From contig NZ_JACCFE010000002.1 of assembly GCF_014256275.1 (NCBI RefSeq), positions 3,080,001 through 3,144,000 on the forward strand: a stretch of 64,000 nucleotides of DNA, written 5' to 3'. The position numbers were made by a program, and so were the translations under genes. Shown piece after piece: positions 18,658-30,412 of the stretch (its first letter is position 1; every line of letters begins with the position of its first letter). This DNA comes from Rhodococcus sp. 4CII (GTDB lineage Bacteria; Actinomycetota; Actinomycetes; Mycobacteriales; Mycobacteriaceae). The notes below the pieces were generated by a model. That model was not told the origin of the DNA, searched no databases, and saw only the letters and a program-made list of their open reading frames with translations.

Positions 18658-19407
18658 CTAACCGGCCGCGGCGTCCGCGATGGACATGGCCTCGCGCGCT
18701 CCCGCCTCGAGTGCGCCGCAGCAGAGGATCACCCAGCTCCCGACCCCCGCCGGCTCACCCGACGCGAATGCGGCAGCCCCGTTGCGGTACGCCTGCTGCC
18801 GGCGCAACCAACTGACCTCCGGGACCCCGAGATTGTGGGGATCGAGCCCGCTCGACACCGCAACCAGACGCGACGCGGCGCGGGCGACGATGCCGTCGCC
18901 GACCCCGAACGGCCTCAGCGTCAACAGTTCCCCGTGCACCACGGCCGCCAGGACCGGTGCGGGCGCATCCGTTCCGCCCGTCACGAGCTGGGCGAGACCG
19001 TCGAGCCGCTCTCCCACGCCGGACGCGGCACGCGGCCTTCCCAGCAATTCCTGATCGTCCACCAGGTCGGCCGCGGCCAGCAGGTGCAACCGCGCGAGCG
19101 CCTGCAGGGGAGCCCGCTGCCACGTGGACTGCAGCAGGGTGAGTGCGTCACCATCGAGGGCCTGCCCGACTCGGAGTGCCCCCGACAGAATCGGGTCGCC
19201 GGCCACTCCGGGAGCGGGCAGTTCGGTGCTCCCCCCGTCCAGCGACGCCGAGGCGCGGGCCGCACGGACCGCCGCCTCGGCCGCGGTGGTCGGCCAGCCG
19301 CGGCGGTTGGTCTTGTGCCGGTGAACCGCGCCGAGCGCGTCGCGCGCACGGTCCGCGGCGTCGCGGACACCGAGAAGGTCGACGAGGGGCTGCAACGGGT
19401 CGCTCAC
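18658..19407 (-). CDS. Conserved actinobacterial protein (Rv3662c-like)
   Basis: 249 aa, function unknown. Ala/Leu-rich soluble helical protein; segments such as AARASASLDGGSTELP and LARLHLLAA recall the N-terminal helices of Fic-like proteins, but no Fic motif (HxFx[D/E]GN) is present. GTG at 19407 is chosen because the preceding in-frame codons lie inside the dppD coding region. It follows dppD by 31 bases on the same strand and is likely co-transcribed. Same order as in mycobacteria. Confidence 0.75.
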   Translation of the reverse strand: MSDPLQPLVDLLGVRDAADRARDALGAVHRHKTNRRGWPTTAAEAAVRAARASASLDGGSTELPAPGVAGDPILSGALRVGQALDGDALTLLQSTWQRAPLQALARLHLLAAADLVDDQELLGRPRAASGVGERLDGLAQLVTGGTDAPAPVLAAVVHGELLTLRPFGVGDGIVARAASRLVAVSSGLDPHNLGVPEVSWLRRQQAYRNGAAAFASGEPAGVGSWVILCCGALEAGAREAMSIADAAAG

Positions 19408-19438
19408 GTATCGGAACGCTACCCGGCGCCGTCCCGGG

Positions 19439-21175
19439 TCAGGCGCCGAGCCGGATCGATCCGCCCGGGATCGCGTCCAGCAACTTCCGCGTGTAGTCCT
19501 CCTGCGGGGAGTCGAACACCTCGTCCGTCGTGGCCTTCTCCACGATCGCACCCGCGGACATGACGAGCACGTCGTCGGCGATCTGCCGGACCACGGCCAG
19601 GTCATGGGTGATGAACAGGTAGGTCAGCCCCAGCTCCGCCTGAAGGTCGTTCAGCAGGGTGAGGATCTGGTCCTGGACCAGCACGTCGAGCGCCGACACC
19701 GCCTCGTCGCACACCACCATCTCCGGTTGCAGCGCCAGCGCCCGCGCGATCGCCACCCGCTGTCGCTGTCCGCCCGACAGCTCGTTCGGGAACCTCCGCA
19801 TCACCGACGGCGGCAGTGCGACCTTGTCCAGCAGGTCCCGGACCCGCGCCTCCCGCTCCGCCTTGCTCCCCACCTTGTGGGTGCGCAGCGGCTCCTCGAC
19901 GGTGCGGAAGATCGAGTACATCGGGTCGAGGGTGCCGTACGGATTCTGGAAGATCGGCTGAACCCGGCGCCGGAACGCCAGCGTCTCGCGACGATCCAGC
20001 GTCGCGACGTCCGTGCCGTCGAACACGACATTCCCCGACGTGGGAGCGAGAAGGCCGAGGACCATCTGCGCGACCGTCGACTTGCCGGACCCCGACTCGC
20101 CGACGATGGCCGTGGTCGTCCCGCGCCGGACCGCGAAGGAGACGTCGTCGACGGCGGTGAAGTCGGTGGACTTGCGCAGCCCGTGGCGGATCTTGAACAC
20201 CTTGGTCAGTCCGGTGGCCACGACCACGTCGTCGGTGGCCTTGCCGAACTCGACGCCGATCTCGCCGTGTTGTTCGGCCTCCCCCACCACCTCGAGGGCA
20301 TGCTCCCGGATGTCCGCTCGGGCCAGTGCGGAACTCCGGCGCTGCGACGCGAGCGACGGAGCGGCCGCCACCAGCTTCCGGGTGTACGGGTGGCGCGGGC
20401 GCTGCAGGATCTCCAGCGCCGGACCCGCCTCGACGACCCGTCCCTTGCTCATGACGATCAGGTGCTCGGCGCGTTCGGCGGCGAGCCCGAGGTCGTGGGT
20501 GATGAGCAGCACCGCGGTGCCGAGTTCGTTGGTGAGACCGTCGAGATGGTCGAGGATCTGACGTTGGACCGTGACGTCGAGCGCCGACGTGGGCTCGTCC
20601 GCGATCAGCAACTGCGGCCGGGCCGAGAGCCCGATCGCGATGAGCGCCCGCTGCCGCATGCCCCCGGAGAACTCATGTGGATACTGGCCGAGGCGGCTCT
20701 CGGCGTCGGCCAGCCCCGCCTCCTCGAGCAGCTCGGCGGCGCGCGCCTTCGCGGCCTTGCCCTTCGCGATCCCGTTGGCTTCCAACGCCTCCTCGATCTG
20801 GAACCCGACCTTCCACACCGGGTTGAGGTTCGACATCGGATCCTGCGGGACGAGCCCGATCTTCCGTCCTCGCAAGGCGACGAAGTCGCGCTCGGGCGCC
20901 TCCGCCAGATCCTGACCCGCGAAGAGAATCCGCCCGCCGGTCACCTGTCCCGTCCCCGGCAGCAGGTTGATGATCGCGTGCGCGGTGGTCGACTTGCCCG
21001 ACCCGGATTCACCGACGATCGCCACCGTCTGCCCCGGATACACCGTGAGGCTGACACCGCGCACCGCGGGCACGAGCCCGGAATGGGAGCGGAACGACAC
21101 CTCCAGGTCCTGGATCTCGAGCAGGGGAATTTCTTCGGACGAACTCTGCGGCCGGGCCGAATCGTTCGTCGACAT
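19439..21175 (-). CDS. dppD: Peptide ABC transporter, fused double ATPase
   Basis: 578 aa. Two complete ABC ATPase domains in one chain. Each has Walker A GESGSGKST (about residues 50 and 350), the C-loop signature (FSGGMRQRALIAIGLSA and LSGGQRQRVAIARALAL) and Walker B (LLIADEPT and MVVCDEAV). The dipeptide/oligopeptide signature is present after each half (HPYTRKL; EDYTRKLL). In many bacteria these are separate DppD and DppF; the fusion is usual in mycobacteria (Rv3663c). ATG 21175, five bases after the dppC stop. Confidence 0.94.
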   Translation of the reverse strand: MSTNDSARPQSSSEEIPLLEIQDLEVSFRSHSGLVPAVRGVSLTVYPGQTVAIVGESGSGKSTTAHAIINLLPGTGQVTGGRILFAGQDLAEAPERDFVALRGRKIGLVPQDPMSNLNPVWKVGFQIEEALEANGIAKGKAAKARAAELLEEAGLADAESRLGQYPHEFSGGMRQRALIAIGLSARPQLLIADEPTSALDVTVQRQILDHLDGLTNELGTAVLLITHDLGLAAERAEHLIVMSKGRVVEAGPALEILQRPRHPYTRKLVAAAPSLASQRRSSALARADIREHALEVVGEAEQHGEIGVEFGKATDDVVVATGLTKVFKIRHGLRKSTDFTAVDDVSFAVRRGTTTAIVGESGSGKSTVAQMVLGLLAPTSGNVVFDGTDVATLDRRETLAFRRRVQPIFQNPYGTLDPMYSIFRTVEEPLRTHKVGSKAEREARVRDLLDKVALPPSVMRRFPNELSGGQRQRVAIARALALQPEMVVCDEAVSALDVLVQDQILTLLNDLQAELGLTYLFITHDLAVVRQIADDVLVMSAGAIVEKATTDEVFDSPQEDYTRKLLDAIPGGSIRLGA

Positions 21176-21180
21176 CGCGC

Positions 21181-22158
21181 TCACCTCTTCCTCGCCTTGG
21201 GATCGAGCGCGTCCCGGAGCGCGTCGCCCATCATGATGAAACCGAGCACCGTGACGGCCAGCGCGGTTGCCGGGTAGAACAGGATCGGCGAACCCTGACG
21301 CAGCGTGACCTGCGCGGTGCTGATGTCGCCGCCCCACGAGATCTCCGTGGACGGCAGACCGATGCCGAGGAACGACAGCGTCGCCTCCGCCACGATGTAG
21401 ATGCCGAGCGAGATGGTCGCGATCACGATGATCGGGGCCAGCGAGTTCGGCAGCACGTGCCGGACGAGAGTGCGCACATTCGAGACTCCCAGCGCCCGCG
21501 ACGCCATCACGTAGTCGTTGTTCTTCGCCGAGATCACCGCGCCGCGAGCAATTCTCGCCATCTGCGGCCAGCCGAACAGGGCGAGAACGACGATCAACGT
21601 CCAGATGGTGCGATGGGCGAACAGCTGCATCAGAACGATCGCAGCCAGGATGAGCGGGATGCCGAAGAAGATGTCGGCCACCCGCGACAGCAGCGAGTCC
21701 GCCCAGCCGCCGTAGAACCCCGCGACCGCACCGAACACCACACCCACGACGAGCACCATGGACGTGACACCGACACCCACCAGCACCGACGCCCTGGCCC
21801 CGTAGATCGTGCGGGAATAGATGTCGCAGCCCTGCTTGTCGAACCCGAACCAGTGGCCCGCCGACGGTCCCTGCATGCTGAACTCCAGGTCGCAGAACCT
21901 GGGGTCCGTGCTGGTGAACAGGGACGGAAAAGCGGCCACGACGATCACCACGACGATGATCACGGTGGCCACCAGGAACAGCGGGCGTTTCCGAAGGTCC
22001 CGCCACGCATCCGACCATATGCTCGTCGGCGGCTGGTCGATGTGAACGGCGTCGACCTCCCCCGGCGCCGCCACTTCTTCGGGCGCGACGAAATGTGCCT
22101 GACGCGTCTTCCGGTCGCCCCGCGAGGCGGACTCGTCCCTCTCCAATTTCTCAGACAT
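21181..22158 (-). CDS. dppC: Peptide ABC transporter permease
   Basis: 325 aa. A long charged N-terminus (about 55 residues) precedes six membrane segments. The permease EAA loop is ASRALGVSNVRTLVRHVLPNSLAPIIV. The C-terminus ends GDALRDALDPKARKR, the usual DppC/OppC ending. Its ATG overlaps the dppB stop by 8 bp. Confidence 0.94.
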   Translation of the reverse strand: MSEKLERDESASRGDRKTRQAHFVAPEEVAAPGEVDAVHIDQPPTSIWSDAWRDLRKRPLFLVATVIIVVVIVVAAFPSLFTSTDPRFCDLEFSMQGPSAGHWFGFDKQGCDIYSRTIYGARASVLVGVGVTSMVLVVGVVFGAVAGFYGGWADSLLSRVADIFFGIPLILAAIVLMQLFAHRTIWTLIVVLALFGWPQMARIARGAVISAKNNDYVMASRALGVSNVRTLVRHVLPNSLAPIIVIATISLGIYIVAEATLSFLGIGLPSTEISWGGDISTAQVTLRQGSPILFYPATALAVTVLGFIMMGDALRDALDPKARKR

Positions 22159-23077
22159 AGCGGATCCTCGGGTCGAGCGCGGCGTACAGGAGGTCGACGA
22201 CCAGGTTGGCGATCAGATAAATGACGATCAGCACCGTCACGAACGACACGACCGTCGGCGCCTCACCGCGGGTGACCGCCTGATAGATCGTGCCGCCCAC
22301 CCCGTTGATGTTGAAGATGCCCTCGGTGACGATCGCGCCGCCCATCAGGGTGGCGAGATCCGCGCCGAGGAACGTGACCACCGGGATCAGCGAGTTGCGC
22401 AGCACGTGCACCTGCACGACGCGACGACGTGAAAGCCCCTTGGCGGTCGCAGTTCTCACGTAGTCCGCCGTCAGGTTCTCCGCAACCGACGTCCGGGTGA
22501 GCCGGAGAACGTACGCGAACGACACCGAACCCAGCACGAAGGCCGGCAACAGCAGATTCTTGAAACTCGTGTTGCCGCCGACCGTCGGCGGCACCCACCC
22601 CCATTTCACGCCGATGAAGAATTGGGCGAGGAAACCGATGACGAAGATCGGGATGGCGATGATCACCAGGCTGACGAGGAGGACGGAACTGTCGAAGATG
22701 CCACCCTTGCGGAGCCCGGCGAACAGTCCGAAGCCGATCCCGAAGATCCCCTCGATCGCGAGCGCCATCAGCGACAGCTTGATGGTGATCGGAAAGGCCT
22801 GCGCCAAAACTTCACTGACGGGCCGACCTGAGAAGGACACGCCGAAGTCGAGGGTGAAGATGCCCTTCAAATACAGGAGATACTGCGTCAGGAAGGGCTC
22901 GTCGAGGTGGTACCGGGCACGCAGCTGTGCCGCCACCGCGGGGCTGAGCGCCTTGTCGCCGGCCAGCGCGGCGATCGGGTCGCCGGGCAGTAGGAACACC
23001 ATCGCGTAGATCAGGAACGTGGCACCGAGAAACACGGGGATCATCTGGAGCAACCGGCGACCGACGTACCAGAGCAT
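22151..23077 (-). CDS. dppB: Peptide ABC transporter permease
   Basis: 308 aa, six membrane segments. Starts MLWYVGRRLLQMIPVFLGATFLIY and has LLPGDP in the first loop, the DppB/OppB hallmark. The EAA loop is TAKGLSRRRVVQVHVLRNSLIPVVT and the protein ends YAALDPRIRYV. ATG 23077 has the strongest Shine-Dalgarno in the operon (GGAGGT, six bases before); the upstream extension to 23215 overlaps dppA and is discarded. Confidence 0.94.
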   Translation of the reverse strand: MLWYVGRRLLQMIPVFLGATFLIYAMVFLLPGDPIAALAGDKALSPAVAAQLRARYHLDEPFLTQYLLYLKGIFTLDFGVSFSGRPVSEVLAQAFPITIKLSLMALAIEGIFGIGFGLFAGLRKGGIFDSSVLLVSLVIIAIPIFVIGFLAQFFIGVKWGWVPPTVGGNTSFKNLLLPAFVLGSVSFAYVLRLTRTSVAENLTADYVRTATAKGLSRRRVVQVHVLRNSLIPVVTFLGADLATLMGGAIVTEGIFNINGVGGTIYQAVTRGEAPTVVSFVTVLIVIYLIANLVVDLLYAALDPRIRYV

Positions 23078-23115
23078 CGGATCACCTCCTCTTCGTCGCA
23101 GAGAACTCCTGCGCG

Positions 23116-24732
23116 TCAGTTCTTCTCGATGTCGGAGTACATCGGGATGCCCTTCCAGTCGATGGTCACGTTCGAGACGTTCTCCGACCAGCCGCTGGCG
23201 GCGTTGCGATACCACATCGGGACGGCGGGCAGATCGCGCAGCAGAACCTCCTGTGCCTGATTCAACAGGTCCTGCGCCTTGCCGGGATCCACCTCACCCG
23301 CGGAGGCGCGTAGCAGCCGATCGAATTCGGGGTTCGAGTAGTCGCCGTCGTTGGAACTGCCGCCGGTCTGGTAGTTCTGCGCGAGGAAACCGTACTGCTG
23401 CGGGTAGTCGCCCTGCCATCCCGAACGGAATGCGCTGGGGATGGTCCGGTTGGTGGCCTCGGTGCGGATCTGCGCGAACGTGGGGTACTCCTTGCCCTTC
23501 GCGTCGATACCGAGCGTGTTGCGAATGTTGTTGGCGGTGGCGTCCACCCATTCCTTGTGCCCGCCGTCGCCGTTGTACGCGATCTCGAAACTGCCCGACC
23601 ACGGGGCGATGGCGTCGGCCTGCGCCCACAGCCGCTTCGCCGCCTCCGGGTCGTACTTCAGGTTGCCGTTGCCGGCCAGCGAATCCGACCAGCCCTCGAT
23701 CGCGGGACTGGTGAAGTCGAGGGCCGGGGTGCGGGTGTTGTTGTAGATCTGCCGGGTGATCTGGTCGCGGTTGATCGACATGGAGATGGCCTGGCGGCGC
23801 AGCGTGCCCTCCTCGCCGCTGAAGTGCGGCAGACGGCCCGGGATCGTGAACGTCTCGATGGTCGCGGACGGCTGGTTCACGGTGCGGCCCGGCAGGTCGG
23901 TCTCGAACGTGGTGACCGCGCTCGGCGGCACCTGATCGAGGACGTCGACGTTGCCCGCGAGCAGATCCGTGTAGGCGGTGTCGAGGCTGTTGTACATGAC
24001 GAAGTCGACGCCGGCGTTCTTCGGTTTGCGGTTGCCGGTGTAGTCGGGGTTCGCGACCGTGTCGATCCGGACGTTGTGCTGCCAGGCATCGGGGCCGGAC
24101 ATCATGTACGGGCCGTTGCCGACCGGATTTTTCCCGAACGCGGCCATGTCCTTGTACGCCACCGCCGGCAGCGGGTAGTAGGCGGCGAACCCGAGACGGT
24201 CCGGGAACGCCGCCTCGGGTTGCTTGAGTTCGATGGTGAACGTGGAGTCGTCGACCACCTTCAGGCCCGACATGGTTTGCGCGGTCGGGTTCTCGGCCGC
24301 CACCTCGTCGTAGCCCTGGATCGGGTCGAAGAAGGATGCCTGGATCTGTGCGTTCGTCGACAACGCGCCGTAGTTCCAGGCGTCGACGAAGGAGGCGGCG
24401 GTGACCGGGGTGCCGTCGGTGAACGTCCAGCCGTCCTTCAGCTTCACGGTGAAGTTCTTGCCGTCGGTGGTCTCGATGGACTCGGCGACCTCGTTCTCGA
24501 CCCCGCCGTCGGCGTTGTAGGAAACGAGACCCGCGAACACGGAATCGACGACGCGGCCACCCTGATTCTCGCTGGTATTGGTGGGAACCAACGGGTTCTG
24601 CGGCTCACTCGCCCATGCGTTGACAATGCCGCTGCCACCGCCGCTCGTGGAATCGCCGGACGAGCAGGCGGACAGCATCCCTGCCGCCAGGCCCACCGCC
24701 AGAACGGCGGTGGCCACACGTGTGATGCGCAA
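23116..24732 (-). CDS. dppA: Peptide-binding lipoprotein of ABC transporter
   Basis: 538 aa from a TTG start. Family 5 solute-binding protein that delivers peptides to the permease. A signal peptide ends in the lipobox LSAC (Cys23), so it is membrane-anchored by lipid. The SBP_bac_5 core runs from GGRVVDSVFAGLVSYN to ENVSNVTIDWKGIPMYSDIEKN. No ATG fits: GGGAGGA lies 6 bases before TTG-CGC-ATC-ACA at 24732, and all in-frame ATG codons upstream lie far away within the acs region. The first gene of the dpp operon, divergent from acs. Confidence 0.9.
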   Translation of the reverse strand: MRITRVATAVLAVGLAAGMLSACSSGDSTSGGGSGIVNAWASEPQNPLVPTNTSENQGGRVVDSVFAGLVSYNADGGVENEVAESIETTDGKNFTVKLKDGWTFTDGTPVTAASFVDAWNYGALSTNAQIQASFFDPIQGYDEVAAENPTAQTMSGLKVVDDSTFTIELKQPEAAFPDRLGFAAYYPLPAVAYKDMAAFGKNPVGNGPYMMSGPDAWQHNVRIDTVANPDYTGNRKPKNAGVDFVMYNSLDTAYTDLLAGNVDVLDQVPPSAVTTFETDLPGRTVNQPSATIETFTIPGRLPHFSGEEGTLRRQAISMSINRDQITRQIYNNTRTPALDFTSPAIEGWSDSLAGNGNLKYDPEAAKRLWAQADAIAPWSGSFEIAYNGDGGHKEWVDATANNIRNTLGIDAKGKEYPTFAQIRTEATNRTIPSAFRSGWQGDYPQQYGFLAQNYQTGGSSNDGDYSNPEFDRLLRASAGEVDPGKAQDLLNQAQEVLLRDLPAVPMWYRNAASGWSENVSNVTIDWKGIPMYSDIEKN

Positions 24733-25122
24733 AGCGATCCTCCCAGATCTGCGTGGTTCCGAGCAGTGGCAGGCACAGCCCGGACCAGCGCCTCCGTCGA
24801 AGGGCGACGGGGCGGACGAGGCGACCGTCAAGCGGATGATCAACCTCCCGAGCCCGGCCGGATAATGGGTTGACGATAAGTCAGGGTTCCGATCCGTGTA
24901 GCCCGTCGGAGGAAACTCGTCCAATCGGCATCCGATCGAAACATCGCGGGACCTGAGCTTCCCGCTCGTCGCCTCCGACAGCCGTCCGTCGCGCCTATTC
25001 GACCGATCGTCGCAGAACAGGGGCATGCAACCCTGTGCAACGGTGCGCACCGCAGCCCTTGTGACTACCCTCACACGTGCTAGAAGTGCCGAATTCGAGA
25101 CTGGAAAGAAGGCCGGGCGACA
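24733..25122. other. Intergenic region between divergent dppA and acs
   Basis: 390 bases without a supported gene. It contains the CRP site at 25060-25075 near acs and the dppA ribosome site at its left end. The middle part (24840-25040) shows no ORF with a ribosome site and no strong hairpin. Confidence 0.5.
25060..25075. promoter_or_regulatory. Perfect CRP-binding site upstream of acs
   Basis: TGTGA-CTACCC-TCACA is an exact match to the actinobacterial CRP consensus TGTGA-N6-TCACA. Its centre is 55 bases before the acs ATG. crp itself is encoded at 37278-37952. Confidence 0.72.
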
Positions 25123-27087
<1,965 letters not shown>

Positions 27088-27098
27088 GTCGCTCCGCC

Positions 27099-27144
27099 CC
27101 CGTGAGTGGTTGACGAGTCCTTGCACCCCTCATCCACTCACGGG
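27099..27144. terminator. 3'-end palindrome, copy A (acs / cyclase)
   Basis: Arms CCCGTGAGTGG (27099-27109) and CCACTCACGGG (27134-27144), perfect over 11 bp, between the convergent acs and cyclase genes. The right arm contains the cyclase stop codon. The inner arms have decayed relative to copies B and D. Confidence 0.7.
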
Positions 27145-28955
27145 CGGCGCAGCCGCCACAGCGTCTGCTCCTCGTCGATCCCCTTCAGACCTGCAGTGAA
27201 CACGTCGCACCGGTAGTCCGACACCGCGAGCAGGGCACCCACCTCAGGGTCGTCGTGCACGGCCCGCGACAGAACGATGTCGCCGCCGTTCGCACACCCC
27301 TGCACCCGCGCTGCGAGATTGACGGTCGCGCCGAAATAGTCGACGCTGCCGTCGTTGTCGATCATCACCGCAGGCCCCTGGTGCAGCCCGACCTTCAGCG
27401 CCACCGAGTGGTCCGCACCCAGGTGCTCGCGGCGGAAGTCGTCCCAGCCGGACTGCATCGAGGAGGCCGCCGCCCAGGCCTCCGTCGCGGCCGCGAACGT
27501 CGCCATGACCGCGTCGCCCATCTGCTTCACGACGCCGCCGTTCGCCCGCACCACCGCCTCCCGCAGGTACCGGAAATGGCTCTGCACGAACGCGAACGCC
27601 CGGACGTCGCCGATGCGCTCGTACAAGGCGGTCGAACCACTCAGATCCGTGAACAGCACCGCCAGGTTCGCGATCCCGATCTCGTCGCCGGGGGCCACCC
27701 CCTGATCCGGGAACAGGTCCTGGAAACCCTCCAGCGACGTGACGAGCGCACCGGTTGCCGCGGCATCCCTCCACCGCTCCCGCTCGACCACCACCAGCGC
27801 CTCACCGGGGAGCCGGTTGGCGACCTCCAGGCGGATCGACCCGCCGGTGTCGGGTGAACTCCGCACCCGGAGTTCACCGGGCCCGCACTCGACCCGCACC
27901 GTTCCACCGGAAGAGCCGACGTCGCAGTCCACCGGGGCGCCCACCTGATAGCACCGGAGCCGCAACCACCCCGCGTCGAGGTCGAGCCGCTCGGACCACC
28001 GCTCCCCCGGCTCGAGCCGCAACTGAGCCACCGCCGACGGTGAATTCGCCGGACCACCGATGCAGTAGCGCGCCCGCTCCGCCCGGCGGACGGCCGGGTT
28101 GACGTCGAAGCGGATCTCCACCGACCTCGCGAGGTCCGTGTCGAAGGCGATGTCACAGGTGTCGCAGTGGACGCGGCTCGGCAACTGTCGAATTCGGCCG
28201 GCGTCCTCGCGGGCGGTCCGGCAGACCGGGCACAGCACACTCCAGCTCAGGTCCAGCAGACCGCAGTCCGCGGCGTGGAGGAAGACGTACAGCACCTGCA
28301 TGCGGTCGGCACCCCAGCGGTCCGCCAACTCGAACGGGCGCATGCCCGTCACCTCCAGATCGGAGGCGGTCCGCAAGTGGGACTCCAAGTGCCCGATCAG
28401 GTTCCGACCGTCGTGCGATCGAGACAACTGCGCCGTCCGGGCCTCCAACCGGCCCAGGTCCAGCCGCTCCGGGGGCGGCAGGGCGGGGACGGGGTGCGCC
28501 TGCGGATCGCGGTCGTGGAGTTCCAACGCGCGTGCGAGCGCCACCGTCTTCCGTAAACCCGTGCGCGCCAGCAGCGTTCTCGCCACAATCGCACCGAACC
28601 ACGTCCGCGGAACGATCCGCGCGAACACCTCGACCTCGGTGTCGTCGGCGGCCGGATGCAGCCGGACACCGGTGGAGATCTCCGTCAGCGGTCCGCCCGA
28701 GAATCGGCGGAGGACCTGATAGAAGCGGCCCTCGATCCACTCGAACGGAAACTCCTCGTACCGCACCCGCCGCCCGTACGAGCGGGTCTCCGCCGAAAAG
28801 TGTCCCTTGCGGCGTCGATCCAATGTCGGCGCGAACTGCACCGGCGACAGATCGATGTTGCGATTGAGCCGGTCGGTATCGGCGAGAAACGACCACAGAT
28901 CCTGCGTCGGCAGCCGGATCCGGGCCCTTCGGGACAGCAGCACGGCTTTCGCCAT
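27138..28955 (-). CDS. Class III adenylate/guanylate cyclase with SRPBCC-like N-terminus
   Basis: 605 aa. The C-terminal cyclase domain (about residues 425-600) has both metal-binding Asp (VLFTDLSGSTALYERIGD and KQMGDAVMATF) and the transition-state region YFGATVNLAARVQG, so it should be active. The N-terminal half resembles a START/SRPBCC ligand-binding fold (about 1-180), followed by a DUF5939-type region with a CPVC...CDTC pair of cysteine motifs that may bind zinc. No membrane helix is seen, so it is a cytosolic sensor cyclase. ATP rather than GTP is inferred. The start is ATG 28955. It converges on acs, whose promoter carries a CRP site. Confidence 0.88.
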   Translation of the reverse strand: MAKAVLLSRRARIRLPTQDLWSFLADTDRLNRNIDLSPVQFAPTLDRRRKGHFSAETRSYGRRVRYEEFPFEWIEGRFYQVLRRFSGGPLTEISTGVRLHPAADDTEVEVFARIVPRTWFGAIVARTLLARTGLRKTVALARALELHDRDPQAHPVPALPPPERLDLGRLEARTAQLSRSHDGRNLIGHLESHLRTASDLEVTGMRPFELADRWGADRMQVLYVFLHAADCGLLDLSWSVLCPVCRTAREDAGRIRQLPSRVHCDTCDIAFDTDLARSVEIRFDVNPAVRRAERARYCIGGPANSPSAVAQLRLEPGERWSERLDLDAGWLRLRCYQVGAPVDCDVGSSGGTVRVECGPGELRVRSSPDTGGSIRLEVANRLPGEALVVVERERWRDAAATGALVTSLEGFQDLFPDQGVAPGDEIGIANLAVLFTDLSGSTALYERIGDVRAFAFVQSHFRYLREAVVRANGGVVKQMGDAVMATFAAATEAWAAASSMQSGWDDFRREHLGADHSVALKVGLHQGPAVMIDNDGSVDYFGATVNLAARVQGCANGGDIVLSRAVHDDPEVGALLAVSDYRCDVFTAGLKGIDEEQTLWRLRRP

Positions 28956-28980
28956 GCAAGAACTATAGGCCCTTCGGGCT

Positions 28981-29022
28981 CGTGCGCCTTTCTGGTAGCT
29001 GGAGCAACCAGAAAGGCGCACG
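28981..29022 (-). terminator. Terminator after the second MHS transporter
   Basis: Perfect 16-bp inverted repeat, arms 28981-28996 (CGTGCGCCTTTCTGGT) and 29007-29022, loop 10, immediately after the transporter stop and before the cyclase ATG. Confidence 0.75.
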
Positions 29023-29026
29023 GGGG

Positions 29027-30412
29027 CTACGCCCCTACGTCGTCGAGCGACTGGTCGCGGGTCTCCCGCATGACGAGGAGAGCGACGAACGTGAGCGCGG
29101 CGGCGATCAGCAGGTAGATCCCCACCCAGCCGACGCCGTAGGTGGTGGCCAGCCAAGTGGCGATGAACGGGGCCACGGCGGCGCCCAGGATGCTGGCGGT
29201 GTTGTAGGCGATCCCCGAACCGGTGTACCGCACGTTGGTCGGGAAAAGCTCGGGCAGGACCGCGCTCATCGGGCCGAAGGTCATGCCCATCAACAACATT
29301 CCGATGGCGAGGAATGCCAGCATGCGGGCGTTGCCCATCCCTTCCTGGTTCAGCATCACACCGAACGTGAGGCCGAACACCATGATCAGTGCGGTGATCG
29401 TCAGCAGCGTGATGCGGCGACCGTAGCGGTCGGCCAGCCACCCCGACACGGGGACGGCGCCCGCGAAGAACAGGACAGCGACGAGCTGGAGCACCAGGAA
29501 GTCGGCGTACTGGAACCCGGCTCCGGTGCCGCCCTGGGCGGGGGTCTTGCCGGTGCCGTAGCTGAGCACCCAGGTGGTCATGATGTAGAACAGCGTGTAC
29601 GTGGCGAGCATGACGAACGTGCCGATGACCAGTTGACGCCAGCTGGTCTTGAACACCTCGGCCAGCGGGGTCTTCACCTTCTCGCCCCGCTCCACGGCGC
29701 GGGCGAACACCGGTGTCTCCTCGAGTTTCAGGCGCACGTACAGACCGATCATCACCATGATCGCGCTGAGCAGGAACGGGATACGCCAGCCCCAGGTGAG
29801 GAACGCGCCGTCCAGGTCGGGGCTGCCGTTGTCGTGGTCGAGGAACAGCGTGATGATCAGGAACAGGCCGTTGGCGAGGAAGAACCCGATGGGCGCGCCG
29901 AGTTGCGGCCACATCGCCGCCCAGGCCCGCTTGCCCTTCTGCGCGGTCTCGGTCGCGAGCAACGCCGCACCGCTCCACTCGCCGCCGAGGCCGAGCCCCT
30001 GGCAGAACCGCATCAACGCCAGCAGGGCGGGCGCCACGATGCCGATCTGGTGGTACGTCGGCAATAGGCCGATCACGAACGTGGCGATGCCCATCGTGAG
30101 GAGTGAGCCGACGAGCGTCGTCTTGCGCCCGATGCGGTCACCGAAGTGGCCGAACAGGATCGACCCGAGCGGGCGGGCGACGAAGGCGAGGCCGAACGTG
30201 GCGAGGGACGCCAGCAGGGCGGTGGTGCCGTTTCCCTTGGGGAAGAACAGGTGTGGGAACACGGACACTGCCGCGGTGGCATAGATGTAGAAGTCGTAGA
30301 ACTCGATGGACGTCCCCACCATGCTCGCGACGACGATCCGGCTTCTGGGTACGCCGGCGACGGTGGTCCCGTCGTCCGGTTCTGGCTTCGACGTATCGAC
30401 GGCACTGCTCAC
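29027..30412 (-). CDS. MFS transporter, metabolite:H+ symporter (MHS) family
   Basis: 461 aa, about 12 membrane segments. MHS marks: VASMVGTSIEFYDFYIYATAAV at the N-terminus, RPLGSILFGHFGDRIGRK in loop 2-3 and LGLGGEWSGAALL in segment 5. It is related to, but clearly different from, the transporter at 10766-12175. GTG 30412 with GGAG eight bases upstream. No catabolic gene is adjacent, so the substrate (probably a carboxylate or betaine) cannot be stated. Confidence 0.88.
   Translation of the reverse strand: MSSAVDTSKPEPDDGTTVAGVPRSRIVVASMVGTSIEFYDFYIYATAAVSVFPHLFFPKGNGTTALLASLATFGLAFVARPLGSILFGHFGDRIGRKTTLVGSLLTMGIATFVIGLLPTYHQIGIVAPALLALMRFCQGLGLGGEWSGAALLATETAQKGKRAWAAMWPQLGAPIGFFLANGLFLIITLFLDHDNGSPDLDGAFLTWGWRIPFLLSAIMVMIGLYVRLKLEETPVFARAVERGEKVKTPLAEVFKTSWRQLVIGTFVMLATYTLFYIMTTWVLSYGTGKTPAQGGTGAGFQYADFLVLQLVAVLFFAGAVPVSGWLADRYGRRITLLTITALIMVFGLTFGVMLNQEGMGNARMLAFLAIGMLLMGMTFGPMSAVLPELFPTNVRYTGSGIAYNTASILGAAVAPFIATWLATTYGVGWVGIYLLIAAALTFVALLVMRETRDQSLDDVGA

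Noticed and set aside
28956..29978. Extension of the cyclase frame to 946 aa
   Set aside because: The extra N-terminal part runs antisense-like through the MHS transporter and over a terminator; ATG 28955 begins the recognisable domain.
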